DNA of 6,118 nt from Bdellovibrionales bacterium (GTDB lineage Bacteria > Bdellovibrionota > UBA1018 > CAIMNF01): contig CANGWP010000127.1 of assembly GCA_947457605.1 (NCBI GenBank), positions 1 to 6,118 on the forward strand, read 5' to 3'. Below, in pieces: positions 1 through 6,051 of this stretch; the first letter of the stretch is position 1, and each line of letters starts with the position of its first letter. A model generated the notes under the pieces. The model was given only the letters and a program-made list of their open reading frames with translations. It ran no database searches and was not told the origin of the DNA. The translations under genes were made by a program, and so were the position numbers.

Positions 1-326
1 CCATGTTTCTGGCCGGAGGGGTTGCGGGCCTTGTGGGATTGGTCGAAGTGCTCGGAAATTCGCATCGCTTCAAGATCGGATTCTCCGCCGATTACGGCTT
101 TGTCGGGATTGCGGTGGCGCTGGTGGCGCGCGGAAACATTCTGGGAGTGCTTCCGTCTGCGTTTTTGTTCGGGATCCTGCAAAAAGGGTCGGCGAGCCTT
201 GATCTTGAGACCGACAAGATCACCCGTGATCTTTCTTACTTGATTCAGGGGCTCATCATTCTTGGAGTTTCTGCAGAGGGACTCTGGGGCTGGATGTGGA
301 GTTTGGTGAGGAAAAAAAATGTTTGA
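1..326 (+). CDS. ABC transporter permease, nucleoside/simple-sugar type (BmpC/NupP-like), 3' part only
   Basis: This is the C-terminal 107 residues of an inner-membrane permease of the branched-chain amino acid/ribose/nucleoside importer superfamily (BPD_transp_2). The reading frame is open to the window edge, so the first visible Met (position 3) is probably internal and the true start lies upstream. The segment EVLGNSHRF followed by a glycine-rich YGFVGIAVAL stretch is the familiar signature of the NupP/YufP-like half of nucleoside importers. Two or three hydrophobic segments follow, and the tail is basic (VRKKNV). The gene ends with TGA at 324-326, overlapping the start of the next permease by 8 bp, as expected for two subunits of one heterodimeric channel. 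The substrate cannot be read from the permease; nucleosides or purines are the likeliest class. The family call is firm, the substrate is inferred. Confidence 0.88.
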   Translation, partial: MFLAGGVAGLVGLVEVLGNSHRFKIGFSADYGFVGIAVALVARGNILGVLPSAFLFGILQKGSASLDLETDKITRDLSYLIQGLIILGVSAEGLWGWMWSLVRKKNV

Positions 327-1194
327 AGAGATGATTTCAAATTGGGTTTTGCCTACGATCCGGGTTTCCGCACCTCTTGTCTTCGCGGCACTCGGCGGAA
401 TGTGGTGTGAGCGAAGTGGTGTGATTCAAATCGGGCTTGAGGGTTTCATTCTGGTGGGAGCATTTTTTGCTGCGGTGACCACCCATTATTTCAGCAATCC
501 CTATCTTGGACTCCTTGCCGCTGCGGCTGCGGGTCTCGCGCTCTCTTGGATTTATGGGGTCTCCGTTTTGAGATTTCGTGCAAATCAGATTGTGGCGGGA
601 ACCGCGATCAATCTTTTCGCCCTTGGAGTTCCTCCGTTCTTGTCCAAGGTCTGGTTTGATTCCACCGGAAACACTCCACCGATTCCGGGCGAGGCGCAGT
701 TCCGATTCACTCCGCTTTTTTTGATGGGTCTCTTGGTCGCCTTGAGTGTGTTCACATTCTATTCCACGAGGTTCGGTCTTCGTCTTCGCTTTGCGGGCGA
801 GCATCCGGAGGCGCTCAAGAGTGCCGGCGTGTCAGTCGAATGGAAGCGCTGGCAAGGGATCGCCCTGAGTGGAATTCTTGCCGGAATCGGTGGCGCTACC
901 CTGTCGACCTACCTTTCTTCCTCCTTTACCCGGAACATGTCGGCGGGCCGTGGCTTCATCGCGCTCGCGGCGGTGATTCTTGGAAAATGGAGACCCGTCC
1001 CCACGGTTCTTGCGTGCCTCCTTTTTGGATTCACCGATCAGGTGCAGATACGACTGCAGGGCGTGGTTCTTTGGGGTGACAGTCCGGTCCCCGTGCAATG
1101 GATTCAAATTCTTCCGTATTTGATCACCCTTGTAGTGTTGACCTTTGCGGTGGGTCGGGCGCGCGCGCCGAAAAGGCTGGGAGTGGTGGAATGA
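319..1194 (+). CDS. ABC transporter permease, nucleoside/simple-sugar type (NupQ-like)
   Basis: This complete 291-aa permease is the second half of the importer channel and acts in the inner membrane. The N-terminal region PLVFAALGGMWCERSGVIQI (residues 19-38), continued by GLEG, is the hallmark of the NupQ/YufQ-type subunit. Further family marks are the cytoplasmic coupling segment around residues 151-178 (RFGLRLRFAGEHPEALKSAG) and the conserved NMSAGRGFIALAAVILGKW at 206-224. Roughly eight hydrophobic segments are visible, at about 14-30, 38-55, 61-83, 91-108, 131-148, 179-197, 212-238 and 263-279. The length is normal for the family. The ATG at 319 has a good ribosome binding site (GAGGA at 308-312, 6-nt spacing) and overlaps the upstream stop. 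The gene's own stop overlaps the following lipoprotein start (ATGA). Nucleoside transport is inferred from family resemblance; sugar transport is the main alternative. Confidence 0.92.
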   Translation: MFEEMISNWVLPTIRVSAPLVFAALGGMWCERSGVIQIGLEGFILVGAFFAAVTTHYFSNPYLGLLAAAAAGLALSWIYGVSVLRFRANQIVAGTAINLFALGVPPFLSKVWFDSTGNTPPIPGEAQFRFTPLFLMGLLVALSVFTFYSTRFGLRLRFAGEHPEALKSAGVSVEWKRWQGIALSGILAGIGGATLSTYLSSSFTRNMSAGRGFIALAAVILGKWRPVPTVLACLLFGFTDQVQIRLQGVVLWGDSPVPVQWIQILPYLITLVVLTFAVGRARAPKRLGVVE

Positions 1195-2093
1195 GAGGGT
1201 TGGGTTCCTTCGGAAAAGGGCGGCTTGGACTTGCGGGTCTATTTTTTCTTCCTCTTCTTTGCGGGTGTGATCCGGTAAAGGAGATTCGTGATTTTTTCGG
1301 AATGCGCACAAAGCCGGCCGAGCTTCCTTCCGAGATGAAAGCGGAAATGAAATCTGCGGATTCTTCGGGCCAAGGCGCATCCACCGGAGGTCTTGCCCGC
1401 GAGAATCAGGAGCTTCTTGCCGAAATGATTCGCGTGGTTTTCGATCGCGAGGAGTCCGAGGACCAGGCTGATTTCGAGGCCTTGGCACGGACTCTCAATC
1501 AGGGGGCGAGTCTGGAGGGGATTTATCGGGGGCTGATCATGGGCTCCCGGTACCGGGCTCTCGAATCAAATTCCCAAGCAGCCGCGCCCAGGGTTCTCAA
1601 GGTGTTTGCAATTGAGCTTTCAGAACTTCAGGAGGGGATGAGGGAGCCCACTCGCTTTGATCCCGAACAAGCACGCCAGGTACCTCGAATTGATTTTCCA
1701 GAAGATGTTGTGCCAGGAGGCCCCAAGGCTCAATTCGTTGCGACGCCGGATCCTGCCTCGCTCAAGCGTCCGGACAAGAACGAGAATTTGAAGCAGATCC
1801 TGAAGATCTTCATTGGAGCGTCTCCCTACACACTGAAGCGAATTCTGGGAGAAGAGGCCCTCCGGAAGTTTGATGAGGCGGGTGAGGACCCGAGTGTCAT
1901 TCCGCTTTGGTATGCGGGGCTTTCGGTCCGTCTTTCCTCCTCGAATGTTGATTTCGGACTGGAACTCAGGGGCAAACCTGACTTTGAATTTCACAAGAAT
2001 TTTGCACGTAGAATCGCATTGGACCGGGTGAAGTGGGAAGTGCTCAACCGGTATCACCGGTATCTGAACGCAGCGATCAAGACATCAGGGTAG
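1191..2093 (+). CDS. Uncharacterised lipoprotein coupled to the ABC importer
   Basis: I do not recognise this 300-aa protein. The ATG at 1191 is chosen over the upstream ATG at 1098 because it overlaps the permease stop as ATGA, has GGGAG at 1179-1183, and starts a clean type II signal peptide. That peptide has basic residues R2, K9 and R11, a hydrophobic core at about 12-23, and a lipobox L-C-G-C with the lipidated Cys at 26. The next residue is Asp (C-D-P), which in enteric bacteria keeps lipoproteins in the inner membrane. Residues 40-70 form a low-complexity linker. Residues about 76-125 (IRVVFDRE ... LNQGASLEGIYRGL ... SRYRALES) resemble a DUF4214-like helical module. Residues 150-198 are proline-rich, and 198-296 form a helical, charged C-terminal domain with several aromatics. 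It lacks the look of a BMP-family substrate-binding protein, so a role as the importer's binding protein is unlikely. Its function is unknown. Confidence 0.85.
   Translation: MRGLGSFGKGRLGLAGLFFLPLLCGCDPVKEIRDFFGMRTKPAELPSEMKAEMKSADSSGQGASTGGLARENQELLAEMIRVVFDREESEDQADFEALARTLNQGASLEGIYRGLIMGSRYRALESNSQAAAPRVLKVFAIELSELQEGMREPTRFDPEQARQVPRIDFPEDVVPGGPKAQFVATPDPASLKRPDKNENLKQILKIFIGASPYTLKRILGEEALRKFDEAGEDPSVIPLWYAGLSVRLSSSNVDFGLELRGKPDFEFHKNFARRIALDRVKWEVLNRYHRYLNAAIKTSG
2047..2061. repeat. Tandem 9-bp repeat forming a short hairpin near two convergent stops
   Basis: ACCGGTATC occurs twice back to back (2047-2055 and 2056-2064). Because ACCGGT is self-complementary, 2047-2061 can fold into a 6-bp stem with a 3-nt loop on either strand. 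It lies inside the last codons of the lipoprotein (RYHRYL) and about 24 nt beyond the stop of the convergent ATPase. No T-run follows on either strand, so it is not a standard intrinsic terminator. It may just reflect the coding repeat R-Y-x-R-Y. Confidence 0.35.
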
Positions 2094-3233
2094 GGCTTTG
2101 ATTCCCTGACTTTTCAGATCCTCGATCACGGTCGAGGAGACATTGAATTTGAAAGAACCCCGATCGCTCTGGGAGTCCCCGGAGTCCTTTGATTCAAACG
2201 AGAACACCTCTTGCAGCAAAATGGTGTCCTGTTCGGTTCCTGTGACCTCCTGGACCGAAACGATTTTCCGCGAGCCCGAGCGGAATCTCCGGATCTGCAC
2301 AATCAGCTGGATTGCGCTCGAAATTTGTCTCCGAATGGCGGGGAGTGGAATCTCAAGGCCGGAACTCATCATGAGGGTTTCCAATCGGAACAATGCATCC
2401 CGTGGAGAGTTGGCATGAATCGTGGTCATCGAACCCCGATGTCCTGTGTTCATGGCCTGAATCATATCGAGTGCCTCCGGGCCTCGGCACTCGCCCACGA
2501 TGATCCGATCCGGGCGCATCCGAAGAGCGTTCGCCACGAGCTCGCGTGCCGTGATGCTCTCGCCTCCGATGGCTCTGGTCATGGTCATCATTCGCACCTG
2601 GTTTGGAAGAAGGTAGGGGATTTCCGCCGTATCTTCGATGGTAATCACCCGTTCGTGGTGGGGGATCAAAGTAAGAAGTGCATTCAGGATCGTGGTCTTG
2701 CCTGTGCCGGTTCCGCCGCTGATCAGGATGTTCTGTTTGCCAAGAACGCATGCATTCAGGAAGTGAGCCATACGCGCATCCAAACTTTGAATCTTGAGCA
2801 AGTTCGACACGGTATAGCGCTTTGGAAATCGTCTGATCGTAATGCAGGGCCCATAATCGGTAATCGGAGGAGCTGCGATATGAACCCTAGAGCCATCCGG
2901 CAGCGAGGTGATGCAGAGGGGGTGCTCGTAAGTGATTTCTTTTCCAGAGGGCGCCACCAGGGTCTGGACTACGCGGTTCAGCTCATCGAGCGTTTTGAAT
3001 CGGATCGGAGTTACGATGATTTGACCGCGCTTTTCGATCGCAATATTGCGGAGGTCATTTACCATGATTTCGGTGATGTCCGGATCGGCCAGAGCCCCGT
3101 TCAGAATGCCGAGATCCGGCATCTTCGACTCAGGCTTTGCTCCAATCGGATTTGGAGCGGTGTTCTCAAACGAGACTTCGCCTGAATTTGCTTCGGTGAC
3201 TTCGCCGTCTTGAGAAGGGACTCTGAAACCCAT
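2085..3233 (-). CDS. CpaF/TadA-family secretion ATPase
   Basis: This complete 382-aa protein belongs to the type II/IV secretion ATPase family, on the CpaF/TadA (Flp/Tad pilus) branch. These are cytoplasmic hexamers that power assembly of pili or secretion at the inner membrane. Visible motifs, in order, are: an N-terminal domain with ITEIMVND (53-60); Walker A GGTGTGKT (173-180); the Asp box ITIEDTAEI (197-205); Walker B RIIVGECRGPEA (243-254, Glu248); and the His box GHRGSMTTIHAN (264-275). SPRDALFRLETL follows, as usual in CpaF. All catalytic residues appear intact. The first ~37 residues are polar and probably disordered. The start at 3233 has no clear Shine-Dalgarno sequence; Met38 is an alternative start. 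It is the only gene on this strand between a convergent and a divergent neighbour, with no tad/flp genes in view. The symbol cpaF is not assigned because a Tad role is unproven. Confidence 0.93.
   Translation of the reverse strand: MGFRVPSQDGEVTEANSGEVSFENTAPNPIGAKPESKMPDLGILNGALADPDITEIMVNDLRNIAIEKRGQIIVTPIRFKTLDELNRVVQTLVAPSGKEITYEHPLCITSLPDGSRVHIAAPPITDYGPCITIRRFPKRYTVSNLLKIQSLDARMAHFLNACVLGKQNILISGGTGTGKTTILNALLTLIPHHERVITIEDTAEIPYLLPNQVRMMTMTRAIGGESITARELVANALRMRPDRIIVGECRGPEALDMIQAMNTGHRGSMTTIHANSPRDALFRLETLMMSSGLEIPLPAIRRQISSAIQLIVQIRRFRSGSRKIVSVQEVTGTEQDTILLQEVFSFESKDSGDSQSDRGSFKFNVSSTVIEDLKSQGIKALP
2119..2138. terminator. Possible hairpin just past the lipoprotein stop
   Basis: TCCTCGA (2119-2125) and TCGAGGA (2132-2138) form a 7-bp stem with a 6-nt loop. 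It starts 25 nt beyond the lipoprotein stop and lies within the 3' coding end of the opposing ATPase (the codons for roughly S366-E371). A structure here could slow + strand transcription before it runs antisense through the ATPase. There is no downstream T-run, so this is a weak call. Confidence 0.25.
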
Positions 3234-3288
3234 GGATTAATTATCTCAAGGATGTGTAAAATATGCTAGGCTCGACTCAAGGAAAATC
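3234..3288. promoter_or_regulatory. Divergent intergenic region between the CpaF-like ATPase and clpS
   Basis: This 55-bp AT-rich gap separates two divergent starts and must hold the leader, and probably promoter elements, of both genes. On the + strand TAAAAT (3257-3262, 5/6 to the -10 consensus) or TATGCT (3262-3267, 4/6) could be a -10 for clpS, but neither has a good TTGACA-like -35. On the - strand TATTTT (3263-3258) is a possible -10 and also lacks a good -35. The octamer CTCAAGGA occurs twice in direct orientation, at 3245-3252 and 3276-3283. The second copy contains the clpS ribosome binding site AAGGA, 5 nt before the ATG. That a promoter lies here is inferred from gene orientation; the exact elements are weak. 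Confidence 0.5.
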
Positions 3289-3639
3289 ATGGACCAAGAC
3301 AAGGACTTGACGCAAAGTCACACAGAAGGTGGAGCAGGTGCGGCGGTAAAAGAGGCCGAACCGCGTCTCGGCAAACCCAAGCGGTACGCTGTGTTTCTAC
3401 ACAATGATGACTACACGACAATGGAATTTGTTGTGGAAGTCTTGACTTCGGACTTTTCGAAACCACAAGAAGAAGCGGTGGGAATCATGCTCAAAGTCCA
3501 TGAAGAGGGCAAAGCGGTGGCGGGAATTTATTCTTTCGACATTGCAGAGAGCAAGATTGTCAAAGTGACCGAAAAGGCACGTCGGGCAGGCTTTCCATTG
3601 AAATTGACCATGGAACCTGTCGAGAGGAGTGAGTCATGA
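3289..3639 (+). CDS. clpS: ClpS, N-degron adaptor of the ClpAP protease
   Basis: ClpS binds proteins bearing a destabilising N-terminal residue (Leu, Phe, Tyr, Trp) and hands them to ClpA for degradation by ClpP in the cytoplasm. The protein is 116 aa. A polar, flexible N-terminal extension (about 1-30), needed in characterised homologues for delivery to ClpA, is followed by the core domain. The core contains the degron-pocket motif HNDDYTTMEFV (38-48), in which N39, D40 and D41 correspond to the amino-group-binding residues of E. coli ClpS and M45 to its gatekeeper Met. MLKVHEEGKAVAGIY (67-81) supplies the conserved Met and His71. All key residues appear present. The start is supported by AAGGA at 3279-3283. 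The stop overlaps the clpA start as ATGA, so the two are one coupled operon, as in many proteobacteria. Confidence 0.96.
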   Translation: MDQDKDLTQSHTEGGAGAAVKEAEPRLGKPKRYAVFLHNDDYTTMEFVVEVLTSDFSKPQEEAVGIMLKVHEEGKAVAGIYSFDIAESKIVKVTEKARRAGFPLKLTMEPVERSES

Positions 3640-5981
3640 TTGGTAAACGCGCAGAGTCGATTTTGAATCGCGCATTGGCATCGGCAGTGGACGGAAAGCA
3701 CGAATTTTTAACGCTCGAGCATGTGATGCTCGTGCTGCTCGATGAACCTGAAGTCATCCAGGTGGTGCACCATTGTAAAGGTTCTCCCGAAAAACTGCGC
3801 GAGGATCTTCGCGCCTATCTTCAAAAAGAGGTCCCGCTCGCTCCAAAGACCGAAAAAGGCGATTCCGAAAATCCGATTGCAACCCTTGGTGTGCAGCGAC
3901 TGGTGCAGAGGGCGATCTTTCAGGTGCAGTCCTCCGGAAAAAATGAAATCCAGCCGGTTGATCTTTTTGTGGCAATTTTTCAGGCCAAGGATTCCTGGGC
4001 TCTGTACCTTCTGAATCAGCAGGGCATTGATCGTCTTGAGGTCGTGAGTTTCTTAAGTCATGGCCAGGGCGCAAACGAAGAGCTTGGCGATGCGGGCGCT
4101 TCGGCTCAGGGGGCATCGCAGCCCGAGGGTCGTCCCGAAAAGGAGCCTCGCGCATCCTTGAATGACGTGCTCACGACCTACACGGTCAACCTGAACGAGC
4201 TTGCGAAACAGGACCGGCTCGATCCCCTGGTAGGGCGAAAGTCGGAGCTTGATCGCGTCATCCAGACGCTTTGCCGTAGACGAAAAAACAATCCGCTTCT
4301 TGTGGGCGAGGCCGGGGTTGGAAAAACCGCAATTGCCGAAGGTCTTGCACAAAGGGTGGTGAATGGCGAAGTTCCGGCGATCTTGAAGGACGCAGTGATC
4401 TATTCGCTTGATCTCGGCTCTCTTCTCGCGGGCACCAAGTTCCGGGGGGATTTCGAGCAACGCATGAAGCGGGTCATCCAGGCGCTTGAAGTGAAGCACA
4501 ACAAGGGGCTTTTTCCGGTTCTCTTCATTGACGAGATCCACACGATCATTGGGGCGGGCTCTGTGAATGGCGGCACCGTGGATGCGGCGAATCTTTTAAA
4601 ACCGATGCTGGCAAGGGGCGAAATCCGCTGTTTTGGTTCTACGACCTTTCAGGAGTATCGAAACGCGTTCAACCGGGATCAGGCGCTCTCGCGTCGTTTT
4701 CAAAAAATCGATGTGCCCGAGCCCACCCAGGATGAAACCATTCAGATCTTGAATGGCCTGAAGCCCCAGTTCGAGCTCCATCACGGGGTCATCTATACGC
4801 CTGAAGCGATCAAGGCCGCGGTGGATCTTTCGGTCAAACACCTGACCGATCGCTTTTTACCGGACAAGGCGATTGATGTGATCGATGAGGTAGGTGCGAA
4901 GATGCGGATCAAACGCACGCAAGCCAAAGAGTCCGAGGCACTTGCTCCTGTGACGATCACGGACCTTGAGGTTGAGGAAATGATCGCCCAGATGGCACGG
5001 ATTCCGGCCAAGACGGTCACCAACAACCAAAAAGACCGCTTGCATTCGCTCGATCGCAATTTGAAGCTTACGATTTTCGGTCAGGATCATGCGATCGAGA
5101 AAATCGTTTCTTCGATCCGCCTTGCGCGCTCGGGTCTTCGTACGGGCGACAAGCCGATCGGCTCCTTCTTGTTCTGCGGCCCGACCGGGGTCGGAAAGAC
5201 CGAGCTCTCAAAACAGCTTGCAAGTCACCTTGGAGTCGCCTTCCTGCGCTTCGATATGTCCGAGTACATGGAGCAGCACACGGTTTCGCGTCTGATCGGT
5301 GCGCCTCCGGGCTATGTGGGCTTTGAGCAGGCGGGCCTTCTTACCGATGCGGCGATCAAGAATCCGCACTCGGTCGTTCTGCTCGATGAGATTGAAAAAG
5401 CCCACCCAAGTGTGTGGAACATTCTGCTTCAAGTGATGGATCACGGGTTTCTGACCGACAATAACGGGAAGAAGGCTGATTTCAGGAATACGATCATCAT
5501 CATGACTTCAAACGTAGGATCCCGCGATGCCGAGCGCAGGACGGTGGGCTTCCAGAGCGATGCCGCCGGCGTCAGTGCCGCGCAGAAGGAGCTTGAGCGG
5601 ACCTTTTCGCCGGAGTTCAGAAACCGTCTTGACTCGATTGTGTTCTTCAATCCGCTGGATGAGCGAATGATGGAACAGGTCGTAGGCAAGCAGATCGTCG
5701 AGCTTGAGCATCTGCTTTTGGCCAAAGGGGTCGAAGTCGAAATGGAACAGCCCGTTCGCGACTGGCTTGCGAAGCGTGGCTATGACCGCAAAATGGGTGC
5801 ACGTCCGCTTGCGCGGGTCATTCAGGATGAGATCAAGCGTCCGCTGTCAGAGGAGATCCTGTTCGGAAAGCTTGAGAATGGCGGAGCCGTTCGTGTGGTG
5901 CTCAAGGATGAAAAGCCCCATTTTGTGATCGAATCGAAGGCGCCAGTTGGCGAAAAGAAGACGGAAGCGGTGAAGGGGTGA
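3636..5981 (+). CDS. clpA: ClpA, AAA+ unfoldase of the ClpAP protease
   Basis: ClpA unfolds substrates with ATP and threads them into ClpP. The 781-aa protein has the full two-ring architecture. The N domain (about 1-145) is the docking site for ClpS. A linker (about 146-180) rich in Gly, Ala and Glu follows. D1 has Walker A GEAGVGKT (224-231), Walker B LFIDE (296-300) and arginines R353/R354. D2 has Walker A GPTGVGKT (515-522), Walker B VLLDE (581-585), pore loop GAPPGYVGF (555-563), arginine-finger region PEFRNRLD (659-666) and sensor 2 GARPL (721-725). The ClpP-docking tripeptide is VGF (637-639), where E. coli ClpA has IGL. The D1 pore loop reads KFRG (268-271), with Phe where E. coli has Tyr. 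The absence of a long middle domain between D1 and D2 and the clpS partner argue for ClpA over ClpB or ClpC. The start has AGGAG at 3625-3629, 6 nt upstream, and overlaps clpS. It is slightly longer than the E. coli protein, mostly in the linker and C-terminal tail. Confidence 0.97.
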   Translation: MIGKRAESILNRALASAVDGKHEFLTLEHVMLVLLDEPEVIQVVHHCKGSPEKLREDLRAYLQKEVPLAPKTEKGDSENPIATLGVQRLVQRAIFQVQSSGKNEIQPVDLFVAIFQAKDSWALYLLNQQGIDRLEVVSFLSHGQGANEELGDAGASAQGASQPEGRPEKEPRASLNDVLTTYTVNLNELAKQDRLDPLVGRKSELDRVIQTLCRRRKNNPLLVGEAGVGKTAIAEGLAQRVVNGEVPAILKDAVIYSLDLGSLLAGTKFRGDFEQRMKRVIQALEVKHNKGLFPVLFIDEIHTIIGAGSVNGGTVDAANLLKPMLARGEIRCFGSTTFQEYRNAFNRDQALSRRFQKIDVPEPTQDETIQILNGLKPQFELHHGVIYTPEAIKAAVDLSVKHLTDRFLPDKAIDVIDEVGAKMRIKRTQAKESEALAPVTITDLEVEEMIAQMARIPAKTVTNNQKDRLHSLDRNLKLTIFGQDHAIEKIVSSIRLARSGLRTGDKPIGSFLFCGPTGVGKTELSKQLASHLGVAFLRFDMSEYMEQHTVSRLIGAPPGYVGFEQAGLLTDAAIKNPHSVVLLDEIEKAHPSVWNILLQVMDHGFLTDNNGKKADFRNTIIIMTSNVGSRDAERRTVGFQSDAAGVSAAQKELERTFSPEFRNRLDSIVFFNPLDERMMEQVVGKQIVELEHLLLAKGVEVEMEQPVRDWLAKRGYDRKMGARPLARVIQDEIKRPLSEEILFGKLENGGAVRVVLKDEKPHFVIESKAPVGEKKTEAVKG

Positions 5982-6051
5982 TCCCGGACTCGCATGAACG
6001 GCTTCAGGTTACAATCCGGGGGCACGCCTCAAACCGAGGCCAAGACCTTTT
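5982..6051. terminator. Convergent gap after clpA with weak hairpins
   Basis: Between the clpA stop and the stop of the opposing gene there are only 47 bp. CCCGGA (5983-5988) pairs with TCCGGG (6015-6020) and encloses a small TGAA/TTCA hairpin (5995-6006). A second hairpin, GCCTC-AAACC-GAGGC (6026-6040), overlaps the stop of the - strand gene. On the + strand it is followed after six bases by a short CCTTTT (6046-6051). Either could end transcription, but neither is a textbook terminator. Confidence 0.28.

Noticed and set aside
337..804. A 155-codon open frame on the - strand inside the second permease
   Set aside because: It is a low-complexity, charged translation opposite a gene with clear family motifs.
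1098..1190. A 31-residue upstream extension of the lipoprotein from the ATG at 1098
   Set aside because: It would lie within the permease gene and bury the lipoprotein signal peptide. The ATG at 1191 gives a proper signal sequence, an ATGA overlap and a ribosome binding site.
832..1488. A 218-codon open frame on the - strand across the permease and lipoprotein genes
   Set aside because: The translation is highly basic and rich in Pro, Arg and Lys, typical of an antisense shadow. It spans two well-supported genes.
2211..3185. A 324-codon open frame on the + strand opposite the ATPase gene
   Set aside because: It lies wholly antisense to a gene with every CpaF motif. Its translation is rich in His, Arg and Cys, has no recognisable motif, and has no convincing ribosome binding site.
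3636..5981. ClpB or ClpC instead of ClpA
   Set aside because: There is no long coiled-coil middle domain, the ClpP-docking loop is present (unlike ClpB), and the gene is coupled to clpS.
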